Below are positions 33,427-39,911 of a DNA stretch of 43,339 nucleotides, piece after piece; position 1 is the first letter of the stretch, and each line of letters opens with the position of its first letter. The DNA is from CAZMCC01 sp964564695. GTDB lineage: Bacteria; Planctomycetota; Phycisphaerae; Phycisphaerales; UBA1924. Location: contig CAZMCC010000019.1 in assembly GCA_964564695.1 (NCBI GenBank), positions 1 through 43,339 of the forward strand, written 5' to 3'. The translations under genes were made by a program, and so were the position numbers. The notes beneath the pieces were generated by a model. The model did not search any database. It was not told the DNA's origin and worked only from the letters and a program-made list of their open reading frames with translations.

Positions 33427-33533
33427 GGTGCCCGGGGTCGGGCGCTTCGCCAGACCCCGGCGTGAGGACATCGACGCGGGATCGCACGCCGGGCCCGACC
33501 CCGGGTCTGCCCTGAGCGACCGACCCGGGGCGA
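33427..33533. repeat. Family D bipartite palindromic repeat
   Basis: GTGCCCGGGGTCGGGCGCTTC and CAGACCCCGG at the left; CCCGGGTCTGCC and CGACCCGGGG at the right. This is the third copy, with the same order as at 28955 and 32518. The 180 bp after it, to 33713, hold nothing I can identify beyond the peptide gene's leader. Confidence 0.8.
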
Positions 33534-33713
33534 CCGACCAACTTTTTTGCATGGTGAGCCCGAGTTCACGCCACATTCAGCGGTGGCTCAGGGCGCACCG
33601 GTACATTCATCATGCACACACGCACCGCATCGGGGACGCGGGCGGTTCGGCACTCGGGCCGGATCGCCCATGACAGACGACGTGTGCGGACTGATGGAAG
33701 GAACTGGTGAACC

Positions 33714-33833
33714 ATGAGCAGACTCGTTCGCGGCGGACTGGCGGGATTCGCCGCCTACAAGTGGGGCGGCGGGATCATCGGGACGATTCTGGTCTTTGTA
33801 CTTGTGTACTGGCTGCTGGGAGCCGTGTTCTAA
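33714..33833 (+). CDS. 39-residue single-helix membrane peptide
   Basis: A small gene preceded by GGAAGGAA (33696-33703) about 10 nt before the ATG. The peptide starts MSRLVRGGLAGFAAYKWGGG with a basic, Gly-rich head and continues into one membrane helix (IIGTILVFVLVYWLLGAVF) reaching the last residue. It resembles small bacterial membrane peptides of unknown role. The ribosome-binding site, clean helix and full use of the frame support it; homologues have not been checked. It is convergent with the adaptor gene. Confidence 0.55.
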   Translation: MSRLVRGGLAGFAAYKWGGGIIGTILVFVLVYWLLGAVF

Positions 33834-33888
33834 ATCATTCGTTGCATATACCGGAGCTTGAGACTTCCTCATCGTCAGGACGCCATGC

Positions 33889-35058
33889 TCAAACATTCGC
33901 ATCGATGAACACATCCAGCAGCTGACCGGGATACAGCCGGGTGGGCCAAGTCAGGCCTCCACCGGCCGTATTCCTTTTTGGGGCGCTCGGGTCTGAGGCG
34001 CCGGCGCCGGCACCGGCGCCGGTGCTGACGCCCTGGCCCCCACCCACCCCCCCCACCATCACCTCGAAGATCACCTCGATCACGCGCGTGTCGACACGCT
34101 CGGTGTTGTCGCCGGTAAGGTCGCGCTTCGCCACGGCGAGCGGCTCGATGCGGATCATCTTCAGCGGGATCTCGCTCTCGGCGGCCCCGCGCTGGCGGGC
34201 CTTGGCCGCGGCACCGGGGACGAGCTTGGCGACGTCTTCCTCGTCAACGCGGGCCCGCACGTGGAGCGTCGCGAGGTCGCCGACGACGACGGTGCCGGGC
34301 TGCACGCCCCCCCCACCGCCGCCCGCGGCGTTTGAAGGTGCGAACTGGCCGGGCTCGACGTTGCGCTTGAGGACCGTGCCGTCGACCGGGCTGCGGGCGA
34401 CGAGGCGTTCGAGGCGGAGCCTGATCGACTCGATCTCGGCGGCGGCCTTGGCGACCTCGGCCTGCGAGACCTGGACCTCGGGCTGCCACGAACCGGCCTC
34501 CCACAGGGCGTACTCGGCCTCCGCCTGCGCAAGATCGGCCCGCGCGGAGTCGAGGGCGAAGCGCCGGCGGCTGACCTCGTTGTCGGTCGCGGCGCGGTCG
34601 CGGCTCGCCTGCATCGTCGAGTTGTACCAGTCCTCGGCGTCGGCGAGGCGGGCCTTGGCGGCTTCGCGGGCCGCGGCGATCGGCGGGCCCTCTTCCTTGC
34701 GCGGGCGGGCCTGCATGCGCGAGAGCTGGGCCTGTGCGACGACTTTGGACGCCTCGGCGCGGACGAGCTCGGCTCGCAGCGCGCGGTCGTCGAGCTGGAA
34801 GAGCGGCTGGCCGGCCTTCACGCTGTCACCGACCTGCACGAGGACCTGCGCGACGAGGCCGCTTTCGGAAGCGGTGACGGCGATGTTGCGCGTCGAGGCT
34901 TCGACGACGCCCGAGGCGGCGATGCCGCGCCCGAAGGGGTTGACCGAGGCGATGCCCGCGAGCGGCGGGACCGGCGGCTCCACGTTGGTCTGCACGATCG
35001 CGACGCCGCCGAGGATGAGGCCCGCGAGGGCGAGCAGCATGGTGATGTACTTGGTCAT
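33889..35058 (-). CDS. HlyD/MacA-type membrane-fusion adaptor
   Basis: The periplasmic adaptor of the ABC exporter encoded upstream. The 389-residue product has an N-terminal anchor (ITMLLALAGLILGGVAIV), a biotinyl-lipoyl-like half (ASGVVEASTRNIAVTASESGLV, VGDSVKAGQPLFQLDD), a coiled coil of about 100 residues (SRMQARPRK to ESIRLRLERL) and a beta-barrel part (ARSPVDGTVLKRNVEPGQF). Two Gly loops encoded by runs of eight G on the coding strand (near 34307-34314 and 34047-34054) and a Gly/Ala tract (STGAGAGAGASDP) interrupt the barrel region. The ATG overlaps the ATPase stop (ATGA at 35058-35055), so the genes are translationally coupled. The substrate is unknown. Confidence 0.88.
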   Translation of the reverse strand: MTKYITMLLALAGLILGGVAIVQTNVEPPVPPLAGIASVNPFGRGIAASGVVEASTRNIAVTASESGLVAQVLVQVGDSVKAGQPLFQLDDRALRAELVRAEASKVVAQAQLSRMQARPRKEEGPPIAAAREAAKARLADAEDWYNSTMQASRDRAATDNEVSRRRFALDSARADLAQAEAEYALWEAGSWQPEVQVSQAEVAKAAAEIESIRLRLERLVARSPVDGTVLKRNVEPGQFAPSNAAGGGGGGVQPGTVVVGDLATLHVRARVDEEDVAKLVPGAAAKARQRGAAESEIPLKMIRIEPLAVAKRDLTGDNTERVDTRVIEVIFEVMVGGVGGGQGVSTGAGAGAGASDPSAPKRNTAGGGLTWPTRLYPGQLLDVFIDANV

Positions 35059-35993
35059 TGCGGTGGTCTGCCTTGTGGTGGAAATGGTGGCACAGGCGTC
35101 CCGCCTGTGTTCCCGGCTTTCCCTGCGATCGGAGGTGCTTGTGCGTTCGGCTCGGCCGAAGCGGCCGACACAGGCGGGACGCCTGTGCCACCAGAGGCCG
35201 CGGGCTCGTCCTCATAGTGCGGGACCCACTGGGCCTCCTGCATGACGAAGTCGCTGGGGTGGTCCTTGAGCTTGCCGTCTTCCATCTCTTCGATGCGATC
35301 GGCGTAGTGAAAGATACGCGGGTCGTGGGTGACGACGATGACGGTGCGGCGGAACTCGCGGCCTGAATCGTCGGACTGCACTTCGCGGGTGGCGTTGCGG
35401 ACGATCTCCATGACCTGCTGGCCGGTCTTGGCGTCCAAGTTTGCGGTGGGCTCGTCGCAGACGAGGAGGCGCGGGCGGCCGGCGAGGGCTCGCGCGATCG
35501 CCACGCGCTGCTGCTGGCCGCCGGAGAGCTGGGTGGGCATGGCGGAGCCGCGGTCGCCGAGGCTGACGGAGGCGAGGGCTTCGGTGGCGCGGGTCATGGC
35601 CTTGTTGAGGCTCATGCCCTGGATGACGAGCGGCACGGCCGCGTTCTCGGCCGCGGTCAGCGTCGGGATGAGGTTGAACTGCTGGAACACGAAGCCGACG
35701 AGCTCGCCGCGGAGCTTGGTTTTCTTGTCGGTGGAGAGCTCGGTCCACGGCTGGCCGAAGATGTCGACCTCGCCGGCGTCGGCGTCGAGGACGCCGGAGA
35801 TGATGGAGAGCAGCGTGGTCTTGCCGCAGCCGCTGGGGCCGACGAGCATGATGAGCTGGCCCTGGGGAATGGTCATGGTGACGCCGCGGAGCGCGGCGAC
35901 GGCGGCGCCGCCCTTGCCGAAGGTCTTGGTGACACCCTTGACACGCACGGCGGGGACGGAGGTGGATGGTGAAACGCCAGTGGGTGCACTCAT
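35055..35993 (-). CDS. ABC transporter ATPase (MacB/DevA/LolD type) with repeat-encoded tail
   Basis: The ATPase of the exporter, 312 residues from ATG 35993, whose ATGA overlap with the upstream stop fixes the start. Walker A is GPSGCGKTTLLS (about 51-62), then the Q-loop VFQQFNLIPTLTAAEN, the signature LSGGQQQRVAIARAL, Walker B LLVCDEPTANLD and the H-loop VTHDP. Relatives couple to FtsX-like permeases and HlyD-type adaptors. After the normal end of the domain (VPHYEDEPAAS) a tail of about 45 residues begins GGTGVPPV and ends TGGTPVPPFPP; most of it is encoded by family H repeat 35086-35192. The catalytic part is untouched. Confidence 0.92.
   Translation of the reverse strand: MSAPTGVSPSTSVPAVRVKGVTKTFGKGGAAVAALRGVTMTIPQGQLIMLVGPSGCGKTTLLSIISGVLDADAGEVDIFGQPWTELSTDKKTKLRGELVGFVFQQFNLIPTLTAAENAAVPLVIQGMSLNKAMTRATEALASVSLGDRGSAMPTQLSGGQQQRVAIARALAGRPRLLVCDEPTANLDAKTGQQVMEIVRNATREVQSDDSGREFRRTVIVVTHDPRIFHYADRIEEMEDGKLKDHPSDFVMQEAQWVPHYEDEPAASGGTGVPPVSAASAEPNAQAPPIAGKAGNTGGTPVPPFPPQGRPPQ
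35086..35192. repeat. Family H palindromic repeat inside the ATPase gene
   Basis: The plus strand starts GGTGGCACAGGCGTCCCGCC and ends with its inverse at 35192. The inner part contains TCGGCCGAAGCGGCCGA. It is read on the minus strand as GGTGVPPV ... TGGTPVPP, the same frame as the truD copy at 12736. Confidence 0.92.
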
Positions 35994-36448
35994 TGCCGGC
36001 CCCACACCCTGAGCGCCTCGATGCCTTGTTCAAGACCACGTATCTGGCGTTCGTCGGCAGCACTACCCATAAGCTGCTTCAACAGCGTGGAGGCGGCCTC
36101 GTACAGCGCGGCAGTCAGAAGCGATGCGTGCATGATCACGGGGCCTTCGAGGCGCTGCTGATCCGTTGTTATCAATGAGAGTTGCAGGTCGGGCGCGTGG
36201 TGCTCGATCCGCACGCCGTATGAGCCATCCATGAAGGGAACCCACTCGTTCGTCAATCGACCCGCCAGGATCTCATTCAACACGAACATCCACTCAGCCA
36301 AGACCATCGCTGAAAAATCGTCCCAATCTGCAGCCGGCCACGCCATTGAGTCGAGGTGCAAGGCGCACATGCCGAAGACGCTCCCGCTGGAGTACACCTC
36401 CGACCGGCTGACGTCGAACCGCGCCGAGTTGATCCGGGTGGCGCTCAT
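35990..36448 (-). CDS. 152-residue cytoplasmic protein of unknown function within the ABC operon
   Basis: I do not recognise the family. No signal peptide or membrane helix. The middle reads WPAADWDDFSAMVLAEWMF and later WVPFMDGSYGVRIEHH, ending with helices (LTAALYEAASTLLKQL, IRGLEQGIEAL). The pattern W-x-DF...VLxxW...FMDGxY resembles small immunity-like or regulatory proteins I have seen uncharacterised, but I cannot support a function. It overlaps the permease stop by ATGA at its start (36448-36445) and the ATPase start by ATGA at its end (35993-35990), so it is made with the transporter. Its GC is lower than that of the neighbours (34 of 60 at 36121-36180). Confidence 0.72.
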   Translation of the reverse strand: MSATRINSARFDVSRSEVYSSGSVFGMCALHLDSMAWPAADWDDFSAMVLAEWMFVLNEILAGRLTNEWVPFMDGSYGVRIEHHAPDLQLSLITTDQQRLEGPVIMHASLLTAALYEAASTLLKQLMGSAADERQIRGLEQGIEALRVWGRQ

Positions 36449-37584
36449 TTGAACACCACCGCAGGCTCCAGCCGTACGACCTTGATGAGACTCAGCAGAC
36501 TCCCCAGGCTCACGCACGCGAGCACGGCCGCGAGGGACACGACCCCCAGCCACCACGGGAAGATGAACGCGATGTTGTCGGAGCCCTTCGTGAGAATCCC
36601 GAAGAGGCCGGCGAGGCCGACGCCGATGCCGTAGCCGATGAGGCCGACGGTGATCGACTGGATCAGGATCATCATGATGAGCGTCGGCGTCCGCGTGCCC
36701 ATCGCCTTGAGCACGGCGTAGTTGCGCAGGTTGTCGAGCGTGAACTGGTAGAAGATCGCGGCGGAGACCACGAGGCCGACGATGAAGCCGAGGAAGACGG
36801 TGATGCCGAAGTTGATGCCGATGCCGGTCTCGCGGAGGATGAAGCCGACGGTGCGCTGGCGCATCTGGAGCTGGGTGAAGGCCGCGAGGTTGGGGAGCTC
36901 GCCGATGCGCTTCTGGACGTCGAGCAGGTTCGCGTCGTCGCGGACCTTCACGAGGACGAAGGTCATCTGCTTGCGGGCCGGCGGCACGAAGCGCACGGCG
37001 TTGTCGTACGTCGTGTAGATCACGGCGTTGGACTCGAACCCGAGCTTGATCTTGCAGAAGCCCACCACGATGGCCCGCTGGTCGTTGAGCTTGATCACGT
37101 CGCCGACGTCGATGTTCCCCAGGCGGGCGCGGCTCGACTCGTCCACGAACACGGCGTCCGGGATCCGGAGGTCCTCGAGATTGCCGCGGGTGACGATCGG
37201 CGGGCGGCCGACCATGGTCGTGCGGGCGACGCCGATGAGCTGGGCGGTCTTGAAGCCGGCGGAGGATTTCCCCGGCTCGCCGAGCTCAACGAGCGCGCGG
37301 GCCGCGAAGAACGGCTCGGCCCACGCGACGCCTTCAACCGACCGCACTCGATTCAGGTCGGAGTCCTGCAAACCCCGGACATCGCCGATGTACTCGGTCT
37401 GCGGGTCGGTGACCCAGAGGTCGGGCTGCGTGACGTTCTGGAGCGGCCCGGTGGCGCGCGTGAGCAGGCCGACGAAGATCGCGCCCTGCTGGGTGATCAG
37501 CAGGACCGCGAACGACAGGCCGAAGACGAGCGAAAGGTACTTCGCCCGGTTCCCGAACAGCATGCGCAGCGCGATCCGCCACAT
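36445..37584 (-). CDS. FtsX-like ABC transporter permease
   Basis: The membrane subunit of the exporter, 379 residues. An N-terminal helix (YLSLVFGLSFAVLLITQQGAIFVG) is followed by an extracellular domain of about 230 residues (VTQPDLWVTDP and AFTQLQMRQRTVGFIL). Three helices follow in the FtsX fold: GINFGITVFLGFIVGLVVSA, MILIQSITVGLIGYGIGVGL and WWLGVVSLAAVLACVSLG. It ends KVVRLEPAVVF. This is the MacB/DevC-like half-permease type. A run of 13 G lies 5 nt before the ATG on the coding strand; its length could affect expression. The MarR gene is immediately upstream. Confidence 0.88.
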   Translation of the reverse strand: MWRIALRMLFGNRAKYLSLVFGLSFAVLLITQQGAIFVGLLTRATGPLQNVTQPDLWVTDPQTEYIGDVRGLQDSDLNRVRSVEGVAWAEPFFAARALVELGEPGKSSAGFKTAQLIGVARTTMVGRPPIVTRGNLEDLRIPDAVFVDESSRARLGNIDVGDVIKLNDQRAIVVGFCKIKLGFESNAVIYTTYDNAVRFVPPARKQMTFVLVKVRDDANLLDVQKRIGELPNLAAFTQLQMRQRTVGFILRETGIGINFGITVFLGFIVGLVVSAAIFYQFTLDNLRNYAVLKAMGTRTPTLIMMILIQSITVGLIGYGIGVGLAGLFGILTKGSDNIAFIFPWWLGVVSLAAVLACVSLGSLLSLIKVVRLEPAVVFK

Positions 37585-37589
37585 GGGAG

Positions 37590-37602
37590 CCCCCCCCCCC
37601 CC
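37590..37602 (-). promoter_or_regulatory. 13-base G run in the permease leader
   Basis: The plus strand shows 13 consecutive C; on the permease's coding strand this is 13 G ending 5 nt before its ATG, where the ribosome-binding site should be. Such tracts slip during replication. If the length changes, the distance or strength of ribosome binding could change. Length as given could also be a sequencing approximation. Confidence 0.45.
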
Positions 37603-37621
37603 ACCCCAGCGCAGCCTACCT

Positions 37622-38131
37622 CTATTGCCGGGCGATGGCGTCTACCCGCGAGCCGACCGAGCGCAGCAGCCGTGCGAGCGACACGCGGTCGTCGTGGCTG
37701 ATGTCCTTCATGAGCTCGGCGATACGCCGGAAGTAGTCGGGGAGCATGGTGTCGACGTGGGTGCGGCCCTTCTCGGTGAGGGTCACTACCAGCATGCGAC
37801 GGTCCCCGGAATGGGGCTCACGCTTGATGAGCTCGTCGCGTTCGAGGCCGTCGAGCAGGCCGGTCATGGTGGCCCGGGTGACGCCTGAGCGTTCGGCGAG
37901 GTCGGAGGGGGAGAGCCCGCGTTCGGGGTCGCGGTTCAGGAGCATGAGCACCGTAAACCGGCCCTGGGACAGGCCTTGGCGGCCCATCCATGACTCGCTG
38001 GCGGCGAGGACATCGCTCGCAACCCGAAGCAAGACCAAAAAAGCTTCGCAGGCATCGGGTTCGACGTGGGGGTACCGGCGCGAGTGCGAAAGCAGCACTT
38101 CGTACTTGGGGAGGTCTCGAAGTAGAAACAT
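37622..38131 (-). CDS. MarR family transcriptional regulator
   Basis: A winged-helix repressor of 169 residues, probably controlling the ABC operon that follows. The core is MGRQGLSQGRFTVLMLLNRD (about 66-85), the recognition helix SPSDLAERSGVTRATMTGLLDGLERDELI and the wing REPHSGDRRMLVVTLTEKG, all typical of MarR proteins. The ATG at 38131 fits the domain; the frame extends to 38218 but no ribosome-binding site decides between them. The permease starts 37 nt after this gene stops. A palindrome at 38206-38217 is a candidate operator. Confidence 0.88.
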   Translation of the reverse strand: MFLLRDLPKYEVLLSHSRRYPHVEPDACEAFLVLLRVASDVLAASESWMGRQGLSQGRFTVLMLLNRDPERGLSPSDLAERSGVTRATMTGLLDGLERDELIKREPHSGDRRMLVVTLTEKGRTHVDTMLPDYFRRIAELMKDISHDDRVSLARLLRSVGSRVDAIARQ

Positions 38132-38447
38132 GGAGGGGTCCGTGCTCGGCTGGCGTGGGCGGTTCGAAGATGAACCTTTGTCGAGCCGACTGTACGGTAG
38201 CCAAATGCCTCGAGGCAAGCCCTCGGGGTGGTCAAAGATTGGCGGCTAAGTTCTTGTCCCGACACGGTTCCGGCGCTGCCAGCGGCGGTCGAGAACGAGT
38301 ATCAACGACTGTACCTTCGATTTGTTCGGCGTTCAAGCATTCTGGACTTGAAGTCACGCGCGGCCGCCGGCGGGCGCGCCGGAAGTCGTCGGCGGCCTTG
38401 GCCGAGGCGACTTCGACGTCTGCGGGGGAGGATGGGTGGCGGGGCGT
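38132..38447. other. 316-bp gap upstream of the MarR gene
   Basis: It lies between the MarR start and the end of the PEP-CTERM-like gene. Apart from the palindrome at 38206-38217 I see no gene or lettered repeat. It should contain the promoter of the MarR-ABC operon. Confidence 0.4.
38206..38217. promoter_or_regulatory. 12-bp perfect palindrome, candidate MarR operator
   Basis: TGCCTCGAGGCA lies 75-86 bp upstream of the preferred MarR start. MarR proteins bind short palindromes near their own promoters, so position fits. A 12-bp palindrome can occur by chance in GC-rich DNA. Confidence 0.35.
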
Positions 38448-39185
38448 TCACCGGCGCCGGCGTGCGGCGAGCAGTCCGGCGAGCCCCAGCAGCGGGACGG
38501 CGGAGGGGCTCGGTAGTGAGGCACCGTAGATGTCGAGCTGGATGAACAGGGCGCCGGGGCCGCCGCTGGGGAGCGGGAAGTCGAGGTCGATCGGGCGGGT
38601 CAGGGGGGTGGAGCCGGGATTGAGGAAGAGGTCTTCGTAGATGATGATGGGCTGCACGGGGTCGGAGCCGTCGATGAGGCGCAAGCGGCTGGCGGCGCCG
38701 GAGTCGGAGGCGATCATCTCGCCGATGAAGTGCACGGACGTGGGGGTGAGGGTCTCGGTGATATCGATGGACGACTGGCAGGCGCCCGAGACCGGGCGCA
38801 CGAGGGCGGCGAGGTCTGAGCCGTCGGCGCCGATGGCGTCGCCGTTGAAGGCCCGGCCGTCCTGGCCGTAGCGGTAGGTGAAGGGCGTTGGGTCGATGGC
38901 GGTGACCGCGACGAAGGTCTGGGGGTCGCAGAGCGAGAGGCTCGGGCCGAGCGTCACATTGGGCAGGAACCCGGCCACGGTGAGGGTGTGGGTCGGAGGG
39001 TTGGGCGGCATGCCGGGCGGCATCGCCAGGTGGCCCCAGACATCGCCGGTGGCCTGGCCGATGCCGACGGCGTTTACGATGATGCCGGCGCGGGCGGTGC
39101 CGGCGGCGAGGAGCGAGGCGGCGGCAAGGGCGACGGGGAAGGCGACAACGTGGACCTTCGACACAGAGGGATTGAGCGTGACCAT
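38448..39185 (-). CDS. Exported protein with PEP-CTERM-like sorting tail
   Basis: A 245-residue surface protein. ATG 39185 has AAGGAA 8 nt upstream. The signal peptide is VVAFPVALAAASLLAAGTARA. The mature part is beta-rich without recognisable domain (GIIVNAVGIGQATGDVWGHL). The C-terminus, SPSAVPLLGLAGLLAARRRR, has the Pro-helix-Arg layout of PEP-CTERM-type signals, processed by exosortase-like enzymes; the exact PEP box is degenerate. No exosortase gene is visible here. It is divergent from the ECF sigma factor gene, with a 22-bp near-palindrome between them. Confidence 0.75.
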   Translation of the reverse strand: MVTLNPSVSKVHVVAFPVALAAASLLAAGTARAGIIVNAVGIGQATGDVWGHLAMPPGMPPNPPTHTLTVAGFLPNVTLGPSLSLCDPQTFVAVTAIDPTPFTYRYGQDGRAFNGDAIGADGSDLAALVRPVSGACQSSIDITETLTPTSVHFIGEMIASDSGAASRLRLIDGSDPVQPIIIYEDLFLNPGSTPLTRPIDLDFPLPSGGPGALFIQLDIYGASLPSPSAVPLLGLAGLLAARRRR

Positions 39186-39216
39186 TTGCGCGATTCCTTG
39201 TAAAGTGGAGTCAATT

Positions 39217-39238
39217 GAGCAGGGCACGTGCACTGCTC
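39217..39238. promoter_or_regulatory. 22-bp near-perfect palindrome in a divergent promoter gap
   Basis: GAGCAG-G-GCACGTGC-A-CTGCTC pairs with itself at all but one position. It lies in the 123-bp gap between the PEP-CTERM-like gene and the ECF sigma gene, with the core CACGTG central. It could be an operator read by both genes or a hairpin. Confidence 0.45.
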
Positions 39239-39308
39239 CCCATCACCTGGCGTGAGCCGGGGCCGCAGACCGTCAGCCGGATTTGTTTTTTCCGCACGAG
39301 ATCCGAGC

Positions 39309-39899
39309 ATGCCAGGCGCGCACGAACAGATCACGATCATGCTGGAGGCGGCGGCGCGCGGTGATCGGTCGGCGTGGGACCAGTTGGCGCCGCAGATCTA
39401 CGAGGAGCTGCACCGGATCGCCGGCGCGGCGATGGGGAACGAGCGGCGCGATCACACGCTTCAGCCGACGGCGCTGGTGCACGAGGCGTTTGTGCGCCTG
39501 GCGGGAACGGAGCGGTCGGCGTGGAACAACCGGGCGCACTTCTATGGGGCGGCCGCGAACACCATGCGGAGGATTCTCATCGACCATGCGAGGCGGCGTG
39601 GGGCGCTGAAGCGTGGGGGTGTGGGGGGCGGCGGGGAGGGCGAGCGGGCCGCGCTCGACAATGTGATGGTGGATTTCCGGGAGCGCGGCACGGATCTGCT
39701 GGCGCTGGACGACGCGCTGACTCGGCTGGCGGCGTTCGATCCCGAGCGGGCGCGCGTGGTGGAGCTGCGGTTTTTCGGCGGCATGACGCTGGAGCAGGTG
39801 GCGAAGGCGACGGGGGTGTCGGCGTCGACGGTCGAGCGTGGGTGGCGGGTGGCGCGGGCGTGGATCCTGGCGGAGCTGGCGGAGGGTGGGAAGTCCTGA
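39309..39899 (+). CDS. ECF-type RNA polymerase sigma factor
   Basis: A 196-residue sigma factor of the planctomycete/acidobacterial ECF group that pairs with Ser/Thr kinases. Region 2 includes QPTALVHEAFVRLAG and NRAHFYGAAANTMRRILIDHARRR; region 4 has VVELRFFGGMTLEQVAKATGVSASTVERGWRVARAWI, the helix-turn-helix. Between them a Gly-rich loop (KRGGVGGGGEGE) is encoded by G runs. ATG 39309 is the first Met before the conserved HEQITIMLEAAARGD. It precedes the kinase gene by 12 nt, so the two form an operon; the kinase probably controls its activity, as inferred for such pairs. Confidence 0.9.
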   Translation: MPGAHEQITIMLEAAARGDRSAWDQLAPQIYEELHRIAGAAMGNERRDHTLQPTALVHEAFVRLAGTERSAWNNRAHFYGAAANTMRRILIDHARRRGALKRGGVGGGGEGERAALDNVMVDFRERGTDLLALDDALTRLAAFDPERARVVELRFFGGMTLEQVAKATGVSASTVERGWRVARAWILAELAEGGKS

Positions 39900-39911
39900 G
39901 AGAGGAACCCG

